From positions 1 through 18,653 of the forward strand of contig JAEZNB010000028.1 in NCBI GenBank assembly GCA_023441965.1: a stretch of 18,653 bases of DNA, in the 5' to 3' direction. Both the position numbers and the translations under genes were made by a program. The stretch's first letter is position 1. Each line of letters opens with the position of its first letter. Shown one piece after another: positions 6,952 through 12,564 of this stretch. Under the pieces are notes generated by a model. The model made no database searches. It was given only the letters and a program-made list of their open reading frames with translations, and was not told the origin of the DNA. Source of the stretch: Bacillota bacterium (GTDB lineage Bacteria; Bacillota; Clostridia; Lachnospirales; Lachnospiraceae).

Positions 6952-7965
6952 ATGCAGCGCATTCTTAATAACCCTGACAACATTGTCGATGAAATGCTGG
7001 ATGGATTTGTGAAAAGTCACAGCGACATCGTTAAGCTCGTCAAAACCAGTGAAGACAACGCTAGAGGAGTGGTCTCGGCTGTCGATGCCCCCAAGGTGGG
7101 CAAGGTCGGTGTTGTGACCGGTGGCGGTTCCGGCCATAAGCCTGCTTTTATAGGATATGTGGGCAAGAACATGTGTGATGCCGCTGCTGTCGGTGAGATC
7201 TGCTCATCTCCCACAGCGCTGGCGTTTTTGGAGGCCTTTCGTGCAGCAAATGGCGGTGAGGGTATTGCCTGTCTGTACGGAAATTACTCCGGAGACAATA
7301 TGAATGTCAAAATGGCGGTCAAAATGGCTAAACGAGAGGGCATTACCGTAAAAACCGTTATCGCAAATGACGACGTGGCTTCGGCGCCCAAGGACGAAAG
7401 AGAAAAAAGGCGCGGCGTGGCCGGTGAGATATTCATGTGGAAGTGCGGTGGGGCAAAAGCAGCCAAAGGTGCTTCCTTAGATGATGTGATCGCAACTGCT
7501 CAGAAAGCCATAGACAGTACGCGCAGCATCGGAATTGGGCTGACGCCGTGTACGCTTCCGGCCGTGGGGCACCCCAATTTTGAGATAAAAGACGGCACGA
7601 TGGAGGTAGGTATCGGCCATCATGGCGAGCCGGGTATTGAGGTTTGTGCTTTGGAAAGCGCGGCTGGAATGGCAAAGCGCATGGTGGATGTGGTTGTCCC
7701 GGATTATCCCTATCGGGCCGGTGACGAGGTGGCCGTACTGGTATCCGGTTTGGGTTCGACTCCTGTCATGGAGTTGTATGTTTTGTATAACGAGATCGAG
7801 AATCTGCTGACTGAGAAGGATATCAAGGTGTATCGGTCGTATGTAGGCAACTATTTTACCTCTCTGGATATGATGGGTGCGACACTGACTGTCATGAAAC
7901 TAGACGATGAATTAAAAGAATTGATTGATGCTGATGCATATTGCACTGGTTTGAAACAGTTTTAG
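6952..7965 (+). CDS. dhaK: dihydroxyacetone/erythrulose kinase subunit DhaK (second paralog)
   Basis: The 337-residue protein is a canonical DhaK. It has GGGSGHKP at 57-64 (His62), NYSGD at 111-115 (Asp115) and GIGHHGEPG around 220-228 with His224 as the residue that forms the covalent adduct with the ketose. The spacings His62-Asp115 (53) and Asp115-His224 (109) equal those of E. coli His56, Asp109 and His218. The gene is preceded by GGAGG and followed after 12 bases by dhaL, so the two form the working kinase. With a dehydrogenase of the threitol type before it and an RpiB-type isomerase after it, the expected substrate is erythrulose, giving erythrulose 4-phosphate; dihydroxyacetone is the alternative. 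No DhaM-like PTS donor gene is in the window, so ATP could be the phosphoryl donor, or DhaM may be encoded elsewhere. Confidence 0.94.
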   Translation: MQRILNNPDNIVDEMLDGFVKSHSDIVKLVKTSEDNARGVVSAVDAPKVGKVGVVTGGGSGHKPAFIGYVGKNMCDAAAVGEICSSPTALAFLEAFRAANGGEGIACLYGNYSGDNMNVKMAVKMAKREGITVKTVIANDDVASAPKDEREKRRGVAGEIFMWKCGGAKAAKGASLDDVIATAQKAIDSTRSIGIGLTPCTLPAVGHPNFEIKDGTMEVGIGHHGEPGIEVCALESAAGMAKRMVDVVVPDYPYRAGDEVAVLVSGLGSTPVMELYVLYNEIENLLTEKDIKVYRSYVGNYFTSLDMMGATLTVMKLDDELKELIDADAYCTGLKQF

Positions 7966-7977
7966 GGGGAGTGGGTT

Positions 7978-8622
7978 ATGTCAGTTTTAAAAAACAAAAA
8001 TGGACGTGAGATATTGCTTTGCATGGTTAAAGCGATACAGGCGAATAAGCAGTATCTCGGAGATGTTGACGGCCTCATCGGCGACGGCGACCATGGAATG
8101 AACATGAATAAAGGTTTTACCATGTATGGCACGCAATTAGGCGATGAAGAGACCATGTTCTCTGACGGACTGTTTGACTTGGGAACCGTGCTTATCAATA
8201 AAATCGGAGGATCCATGGGGCCGATATATGGCACTGTATTTATGGACATGGCGGATAAGGCCGATGATGTTGAAGACATAACGCTCACGGTGTTTGCGCA
8301 AATGCTGGAAGCGGGCTTGGAAGGTCTTTATGGCATTGTGGATGCAAGACCCGGAGATAAGACGCTTGTGGACACGCTATATCCTGCTTTGCAGGCGGTC
8401 AAAAATGCTGCGGATGAGGGCAAGGGGTTTGCTGAGGCGCTGGATGATATGAAAACGGCCGCTGAAAAAGGCAAGGATTCCACCAAGGATCTGGTGGCCA
8501 AGTTCGGACGGTCAGCCCGTTTGGGCGAGCGTTCACGCGGTGTGCTGGATGCAGGCGCCACTTCCTGCTGCATCATTTTGCAGGCCATGGCAGACGGTAT
8601 GAAAAAGGTACTGGAAGACTGA
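7978..8622 (+). CDS. dhaL: dihydroxyacetone/erythrulose kinase nucleotide-binding subunit DhaL
   Basis: The 214-residue length is normal for DhaL, an all-helical barrel that holds the nucleotide and two magnesium ions and phosphorylates the ketose bound to DhaK. The aspartates Asp31, Asp36 and Asp38 in DVDGLIGDGDHG match the metal ligands Asp30, Asp35 and Asp37 of the E. coli protein. Further family motifs are GGSMGPIYGT, PGDKTLVDTLYPA and GRSARLGERSRGVLDAGATS. The start has AGGGGGAG upstream, and the gene follows dhaK by 12 bases. It is the only dhaL in the window and may serve both DhaK paralogs. In PTS-dependent systems the bound ADP is rephosphorylated by DhaM; in ATP-dependent kinases DhaL-type domains exchange ATP. 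The sequence alone does not settle which applies. Confidence 0.94.
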   Translation: MSVLKNKNGREILLCMVKAIQANKQYLGDVDGLIGDGDHGMNMNKGFTMYGTQLGDEETMFSDGLFDLGTVLINKIGGSMGPIYGTVFMDMADKADDVEDITLTVFAQMLEAGLEGLYGIVDARPGDKTLVDTLYPALQAVKNAADEGKGFAEALDDMKTAAEKGKDSTKDLVAKFGRSARLGERSRGVLDAGATSCCIILQAMADGMKKVLED

Positions 8623-8643
8623 CGAAGAAAGGTGGGGTCTGAT

Positions 8644-9084
8644 TTGTATAAAATAGCGATCGGCTGTGATCCGAATGCCGCGGAAGCCAAGCAGGCTATC
8701 ATCGGCATGCTGAAGAAAAAAGGCTATGAAGTGAGTGATCTCGGCAGCGAGGATCCGATCTATGCCAATATCGCGGTCAAAGTGGCGACTGCTGTAGCGG
8801 ACAAGGAATATGACAGAGGAATATTGATTTGCGGGACCGGCATTGGCGTCTCTCTTGCTGCTAACAAGGTAAAAGGCGCATATGCCGCGCTGATTTCCGA
8901 TGTATATTCCGCGGAGCGCGCTCGTATGAGCAACGACGCAAATATCGCATGCTTTGGCGCGTTCACAATCGGTATCAAGCTGATGGAAAAGCTGGTAGAG
9001 GTTTTTTTAACATCGGAATTTGAGCAAGGCTGTTCATCACAACCTAAGGTTGACAGAATAAGAGAGTATGAGGCGGCACAATAG
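8644..9084 (+). CDS. rpiB: RpiB/LacAB-family sugar-phosphate isomerase, probably tetrulose-phosphate isomerase
   Basis: With the TTG at 8644 the protein is 146 residues and begins MYKIAIGCD, as RpiB proteins do; AAAGGTGG (8628-8635) lies eight bases upstream. A GTG at 8632 lies inside that site and is less likely. Conserved residues are Asp9, Cys63 in ICGTGIGVS (the catalytic base), AANKVKG and SNDAN. Two residues of canonical RpiB are changed: the histidine of the DHAG motif is Pro10, and the ring-opening histidine (His99 in E. coli, 33 residues after the cysteine) is Ser96. From memory, EryI of Brucella and related tetrulose-4-phosphate isomerases also have serine at this place and a similar YYAN-like segment (IYAN at 39-42 here). 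Together with its position after dhaKL this suggests conversion of erythrulose 4-phosphate to erythrose 4-phosphate. Activity on ribose 5-phosphate is probably low. Confidence 0.88.
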   Translation: MYKIAIGCDPNAAEAKQAIIGMLKKKGYEVSDLGSEDPIYANIAVKVATAVADKEYDRGILICGTGIGVSLAANKVKGAYAALISDVYSAERARMSNDANIACFGAFTIGIKLMEKLVEVFLTSEFEQGCSSQPKVDRIREYEAAQ

Positions 9085-9183
9085 GCATTGCTGAAAGTTT
9101 ACATTGTTGATATTTTTTAAGAGATGAGCGATAAATATAACGATATAGAAAATCTGGAAACACTAATGACAAAATAGTACGAT

Positions 9184-9212
9184 TTGAACTTAACGAATAA
9201 CATAGACATAAA
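9184..9212 (+). promoter_or_regulatory. weak candidate promoter for the last gene of the cluster
   Basis: TTGAAC (9184-9189) and CATAAA (9207-9212) are 17 bases apart, each matching four of six sigma-70 positions, shortly before the ribosome binding site at 9227. The 154-base gap after the isomerase gene also contains GTTTACAT (9097-9104), also found upstream of the first gene. No terminator is seen after the isomerase gene, so read-through is also possible. Confidence 0.25.
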
Positions 9213-9238
9213 TACGTCGCAATGGAAAGGAGAACGGG

Positions 9239-9781
9239 TTGGTTCTGGGTCAAAGAGAAAATGATGCGCATAATAGAGAAGACGCCGCAAAACTGCTGGA
9301 ACGTCTGACGGATATCTATTTAGACTATTCAGGGAAGAATTTCGATCAGGGCAACCCAAAGCGAGGAGTTGCCCGGTTGTTCAGAAAATGGTTTACCAGC
9401 TTTGATTCGCTGGCTGTCAATTCGGTTCATCAGGAGTTTTTAGACGAAGTTGGGCGCATAGTGAAGAAATTGAGCTTGGCGCTTGAAGAACTCAAGACAG
9501 ATGATGCTGATGCTTGCATGGGTTTTGCCGGGCAAGCCGTGAGTCTTATGTTAGCGTCAAAACCAACCAAAGAAAAAACAACAGCGGAATGGTATCTGAC
9601 CATTGCCGAGTATCAATGCACATCTATTCTGCCATTTGTATCTTATAGTGAGCTCAAGCGCACTCGGGAAGACATGCTAAAGCGTACGCCAAAGCGGCTG
9701 ATGTATCCGAGACAACGTGAAATGATAGAATTAATGGATAGTCTCATTATAAAAAAGCATAAGATCGAAAAGTATACCTAG
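9239..9781 (+). CDS. unrecognised small protein closing the cluster
   Basis: I do not recognise this 180-residue protein. The start is a TTG at 9239 with AAGGAG (9227-9232) six bases upstream; the next ATG has no comparable site. The protein is rich in charged residues, mostly predicted helical, and has no signal peptide, membrane segment or metal motif. Helical stretches with regular hydrophobic spacing include residues about 15-30 (AKLLERLTDIYLDYS), 65-85 (EFLDEVGRIVKKLSLALEEL) and 155-175. A basic patch (KRTREDMLKRTPKR) lies near residue 145. The gene is separated from the isomerase gene by 154 bases and ends inside a terminator, so it is either the last gene of the operon or independently transcribed. 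Like the first gene, it is more AT-rich than the enzyme genes. A regulatory or accessory role is possible but not shown. Confidence 0.7.
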   Translation: MVLGQRENDAHNREDAAKLLERLTDIYLDYSGKNFDQGNPKRGVARLFRKWFTSFDSLAVNSVHQEFLDEVGRIVKKLSLALEELKTDDADACMGFAGQAVSLMLASKPTKEKTTAEWYLTIAEYQCTSILPFVSYSELKRTREDMLKRTPKRLMYPRQREMIELMDSLIIKKHKIEKYT

Positions 9782-9810
9782 GTTCTAACAGGCCGAGGTA
9801 TTATTTTTTT
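9774..9810 (+). terminator. Rho-independent terminator overlapping the stop codon
   Basis: ATACCT (9774-9779) pairs with AGGTAT (9796-9801), with an inner GG/CC pair, and is followed by TATTTTTTT ending at 9810. The TAG stop of the preceding gene lies inside the hairpin. It marks the end of the catabolic cluster. Confidence 0.65.
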
Positions 9811-9811
9811 G

Positions 9812-9826
9812 TTTCGTGTGATATTG
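9812..9826 (+). repeat. 15-base direct repeat, right copy
   Basis: Identical to 190-204 (TTTCGTGTGATATTG). It begins one base after the terminator T-run and lies 64 bases before the tRNA-Arg fragment. Confidence 0.6.
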
Positions 9827-9890
9827 CATTATATGCATCAAACAACGATGATAAAGCCCTTTGTTATGCATATGATAGCAAAACATGCGA

Positions 9891-9937
9891 GACTACGAAT
9901 CAAAAGGTCATGAGTTCGAATCCCTCCGGGCACGCCA
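9891..9937 (+). pseudogene. 3' half of tRNA-Arg(ACG), integration scar
   Basis: From 9891 the sequence follows tRNA-Arg(ACG): anticodon loop CTACGAA (9893-9899, anticodon ACG at 9895-9897), 3' anticodon stem TCAAA, variable loop AGGTC, T loop TTCGAAT (9915-9921), CCCTC, acceptor strand CGGGCAC, discriminator G and CCA at 9935-9937. The bases before the anticodon loop do not pair with TCAAA, and no D arm or acceptor 5' strand (GTGCCCG) is present, so this is only the 3' half. The T stem is damaged: ATGAG faces CCCTC with three mismatches, as expected for a copy no longer under selection. A break at the anticodon loop is the classical crossover place of tyrosine-recombinase elements, so this looks like the displaced end of the target tRNA. 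Confidence 0.75.
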
Positions 9938-9947
9938 GTCAAAAAAG

Positions 9948-9984
9948 CCCTTGAAATAGGTATTTTCAGGGGATTTTTGTTTTC
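9948..9984 (+). terminator. terminator hairpin downstream of the tRNA-Arg fragment
   Basis: CCCTTGAAA (9948-9956) pairs with TTTCAGGGG (9964-9972), including one T-G pair, around a 7-base loop and is followed by ATTTTTGTTTTC. It is placed as the terminator of the original tRNA gene and parallels the hairpin after the left tRNA fragment. Confidence 0.7.
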
Positions 9985-10306
9985 TCGAAATCGCGTATTT
10001 TACTCTCTAAAATGTGCAATTACTGCATTTTTACTGCATCAGGATTTTTCCGCTTTCATTTTGGCCTAAATGACGGTTAAGAGCAGCTATGGTAAAGCGA
10101 AAAATTCTCTTGGATTTAATAAGCTTTGCTTATCAAACAAGAATTGTATTAAAGTATTTATTTCGCAAATCGGAAGCCGGAAACCGGAACCTATGGTACC
10201 ATCTGTTTAGATAAAAAAAGTCGTATGAAAGAACAGTACAAAAGCAATTCGGAATATGACACCGCAACATCCGGCTGATGATTTTCACCACCAGATCCAA
10301 AGTATT
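9985..10306. other. non-coding gap between the catabolic cluster and the sensor-kinase gene
   Basis: No gene is visible. The gap holds two 9-base direct repeats TTACTGCAT (10020-10028 and 10031-10039); an imperfect hairpin at 10103-10145 with a perfect inner stem ATAAGC/GCTTAT; and three tandem 7-base units at 10171-10191 (CGGAAGC, CGGAAAC, CGGAACC). The minus-strand kinase gene ends at 10307, and no clear terminator for it is seen. Confidence 0.5.
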
Positions 10307-11638
10307 CTAAATAAGACTTGTTTCTTTAGTATGAGCTGTGTTTTCAGTATTTTCAACGAGATCGTTTTGTCCCCTCCAAAGCGGAAGGACGACTTTTAAG
10401 GTGAATAACCCCTCCTCAGCTTCAAACGCGCAGTAGCCATTGTGCTTTTCAGCAATCATCCTGATGCTTTTAGCGCCAAAGCCATGCTGCGGTTGGGTGC
10501 TTTGAGGTAATCCCTCCCGCATTGTGACGGTTCCCCGATAAGGATTACTGATATAAATGAGCAATTTATCCTTGTGCGGCTGGCAGTTGATGCGCACCGT
10601 TCGTTGCGCTTGCACGTCCATTTGTGCAGCGGCATGGACAGCATTATCCAAACCGTTGGACAGCAGCGCACATAGCTCTGTATCCGAAAGTGACAGGGCA
10701 GCGGGGATATTGACTTCAGCGCTGAAAGCCACATTCTGCTGCTTAGCTTTCGCAGCAAAAGAAGACAGAATCAGATTGACAGCGTTGTTCTCGCAATATT
10801 GTACCGGAACAATCTTGTCTATATCGGTTTGCGCCTGCCGTATATACTCGCCCGCCATGGAGATCTCGCCGGCTTCAAGATAGCTATTGAGAAGAGAGAG
10901 GTGATGGCGCATGTCATGGCGGTAAATCGAGGTCTGCTGCTGCACCTGCTGCAACGAAAAAATTTCGATTTTGGCCCGCTCAGATTGCGCTGTGAGTATA
11001 GCGTTATCCATTTCCAGCCTACTGCGTCGCTGGACTTCCTGATGGTAGGCTGAAACAAACGCCACATAGAAGAGCGCCATCGCTGCGGGAAGAAATTCGA
11101 TGACCACCCGCACGCCCGTATATAAGGCATCGGTATAAACGGTGGTGGTATAGTCGAATATATAATAAAACAAAGGGAGCCCGCCGAATAACAGCAACGA
11201 CCGTTTGGAAAAGGTCATTGCCCGGTAAGCCGCCTTGGCGAAATACCGTCGGAGAAGAATAAACAGTGAGACCAAAGAAAGTAAATAGCCCAGCGAATAA
11301 GCCAGCATTGTGCCAAACAGATGAAACGAGACCGCCCCAATCCACTGCGGCAGCTGACAGCAGAAATATGCAGTTAAAATGCTTGTCAATGCTACACCCC
11401 ACGGGCGTTTGAAGCGAAACACCAACATAAGGAAAAGCGGGAGATGGGAAATCAGCGGATAGAGCTTTCTGGTGTTTTCAAGCCCCAAAAGTAAGTAGCT
11501 AAGTGTTTGCGCCGCCAAAATGATAACACTAAGCACCGCCACCTCGCGGCGGTCTTTTTTTGAGGGGCAACCACCCGCAAAGCAGATCGCGAGCAAAGTT
11601 CCGTACAGCAGCACAAGCAATCCCAAAATAACCGTCAT
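10307..11638 (-). CDS. GHKL sensor histidine kinase (AgrC/LytS-like)
   Basis: The 443-residue protein has a hydrophobic N-terminal half, about 200 residues with five to seven likely membrane segments, that would sense an extracellular signal or peptide. A short coiled linker leads to the phosphoacceptor motif YRHDMRHHL near residue 240. The GHKL ATPase domain has the N-box NGLDNAVHAA and the G-box GFGAKSIRMI. This is the arrangement of AgrC-type kinases that partner LytTR regulators. The ATG at 11638 shares a base with the stop of the response-regulator gene (TGATG), which implies translational coupling; a GTG one codon upstream is also possible. The pair is transcribed away from the clostripain gene. 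No autoinducer peptide gene is visible beside it. Confidence 0.92.
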   Translation of the reverse strand: MTVILGLLVLLYGTLLAICFAGGCPSKKDRREVAVLSVIILAAQTLSYLLLGLENTRKLYPLISHLPLFLMLVFRFKRPWGVALTSILTAYFCCQLPQWIGAVSFHLFGTMLAYSLGYLLSLVSLFILLRRYFAKAAYRAMTFSKRSLLLFGGLPLFYYIFDYTTTVYTDALYTGVRVVIEFLPAAMALFYVAFVSAYHQEVQRRSRLEMDNAILTAQSERAKIEIFSLQQVQQQTSIYRHDMRHHLSLLNSYLEAGEISMAGEYIRQAQTDIDKIVPVQYCENNAVNLILSSFAAKAKQQNVAFSAEVNIPAALSLSDTELCALLSNGLDNAVHAAAQMDVQAQRTVRINCQPHKDKLLIYISNPYRGTVTMREGLPQSTQPQHGFGAKSIRMIAEKHNGYCAFEAEEGLFTLKVVLPLWRGQNDLVENTENTAHTKETSLI

Positions 11639-12360
11639 CACTTAACACCCTTTTCCGCAAATAGCTGATCCATATATGCCTTGCGCACCTGTGCATAAAG
11701 CCGCCGTGAAACCGGCACCACACTGCCTGTATAAGTCAGGATATCAGCAGAGCGAAGCTCCTGCACTTGCCAAAGGTTGACGATAAACGCTCTGTGTACG
11801 CGAATAAATTCCGGCCTTTGTAAAAGTACGCTTTCATATTCAGAAAGCGGCGCGACAAGTTCTCTTACACTGCCATCCGTCAAATGAAAGCACATCATTC
11901 TGTTCATGACTTCCACATAGGCAAGCTTGAAAAAAGGAATGTTGGCCACGCCATTTTGGAACTTGACGGACAGACCGTCCTCCGGCTTTTGGGCAATGCG
12001 AAACAGTTTGTCCAGAATTGGAAAGAGATTATCCGCCGTGGCAGGCTTCAACAGGTAGGCAAACGCGTCTACCGAATAGCTTTCGACGGCGAATTCCGGC
12101 GACGAGGTTAAAAATGCGAGCTTTATGTTTCCGTCAAACGCCCTGATTTCATGCGCAATCTCCATCCCGTTCACAAGCGGCATCATGACATCCAAAAGCA
12201 GGAAGTCAAAGCCGCCTTTGCGCACATCCTCCAGAAGCGCGACACCATCTGAGTAAGTTATGTAAGTAAAACATGCTTTCGTTTTCGCTCGATAGTCATT
12301 GAGCAGCTTCGAGAGCCTGTCCAACTCCTTTATATGATCATCACAAACTGCGATACGCAT
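11638..12360 (-). CDS. LytTR-family response regulator
   Basis: The 240-residue protein has an N-terminal receiver domain with acidic residues Asp7 and Asp8, phosphoacceptor Asp57 in FLLLDVMMP, Thr85 and Lys105 in LLKPA. A C-terminal LytTR DNA-binding domain covers about 135-235 and includes the segment FIRVHRAFIVNLWQV, typical of the fold. The ATG at 12360 is chosen because AGGTGA lies five bases upstream; an ATG six codons earlier lacks such a site. It is expected to be phosphorylated by the kinase encoded next and to bind pairs of direct repeats upstream of target promoters. One such pair is found in the adjacent divergent intergenic region (12437-12467), so both its own gene and the clostripain gene are candidate targets. 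Confidence 0.93.
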   Translation of the reverse strand: MRIAVCDDHIKELDRLSKLLNDYRAKTKACFTYITYSDGVALLEDVRKGGFDFLLLDVMMPLVNGMEIAHEIRAFDGNIKLAFLTSSPEFAVESYSVDAFAYLLKPATADNLFPILDKLFRIAQKPEDGLSVKFQNGVANIPFFKLAYVEVMNRMMCFHLTDGSVRELVAPLSEYESVLLQRPEFIRVHRAFIVNLWQVQELRSADILTYTGSVVPVSRRLYAQVRKAYMDQLFAEKGVK

Positions 12361-12396
12361 AGTTGTCACCTCATTCATGCAACGATATACCTTCTT

Positions 12397-12427
12397 ATTC
12401 TATCATAAGCAGCTTGTGTATTGTCAC
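12397..12427 (-). promoter_or_regulatory. candidate promoter of the response-regulator/kinase operon
   Basis: On the minus strand an extended -10, TGATAGAAT (the hexamer TAGAAT covers 12397-12402), lies 19 bases after GTGACA (12422-12427). The extended TG element could compensate for the long spacer. It sits just outside the LytTR repeat pair. Confidence 0.4.
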
Positions 12428-12436
12428 TCCTTTATG

Positions 12437-12467
12437 ACCGTTTACAACAAAAAGCACCACCGTTCGT
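12437..12467 (+). promoter_or_regulatory. LytTR operator: two 9-base direct repeats
   Basis: ACCGTTTAC (12437-12445) and ACCGTTCGT (12459-12467) are direct repeats separated by 13 bases. The published LytTR-domain consensus is [TA][AC][CA]GTTN[AG][TG] twice with a 12-13 base spacer; the second copy fits at every position and the first at all but the last. A third, inverted and poorer copy lies at 12471-12479. The site is between the two divergent genes, on the correct side for activating the plus-strand clostripain gene. Confidence 0.65.
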
Positions 12468-12475
12468 ACGCAAAA

Positions 12476-12504
12476 CGGTTTTGATAAATAATTATTGCTA
12501 TGCT
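12476..12504 (+). promoter_or_regulatory. candidate activator-dependent promoter of the clostripain gene
   Basis: TATGCT at 12499-12504 is a reasonable -10. Seventeen bases upstream, at 12476-12481, the -35 position reads CGGTTT, a poor match, as is common for promoters that need an activator. The LytTR repeats end eight bases upstream of that -35. Weak by itself; supported by the layout. Confidence 0.35.
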
Positions 12505-12564
12505 TGTACCGTGGGGCATTGACCAATGTGCTTCGAAATTATTGATATGCTACAAGGAGAAATC

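Noticed and set aside
6466..7137. 223-codon minus-strand open frame
   Set aside because: It spans the end of the dehydrogenase gene and the start of dhaK on the other strand; both plus-strand genes are clear family members, so this is a shadow.
12459..12479. Rho-independent terminator formed by ACCGTT / AACGGT
   Set aside because: The stem is only 6 bp, the T-run is short, and the left arm is better explained as the second LytTR repeat in a divergent promoter region.
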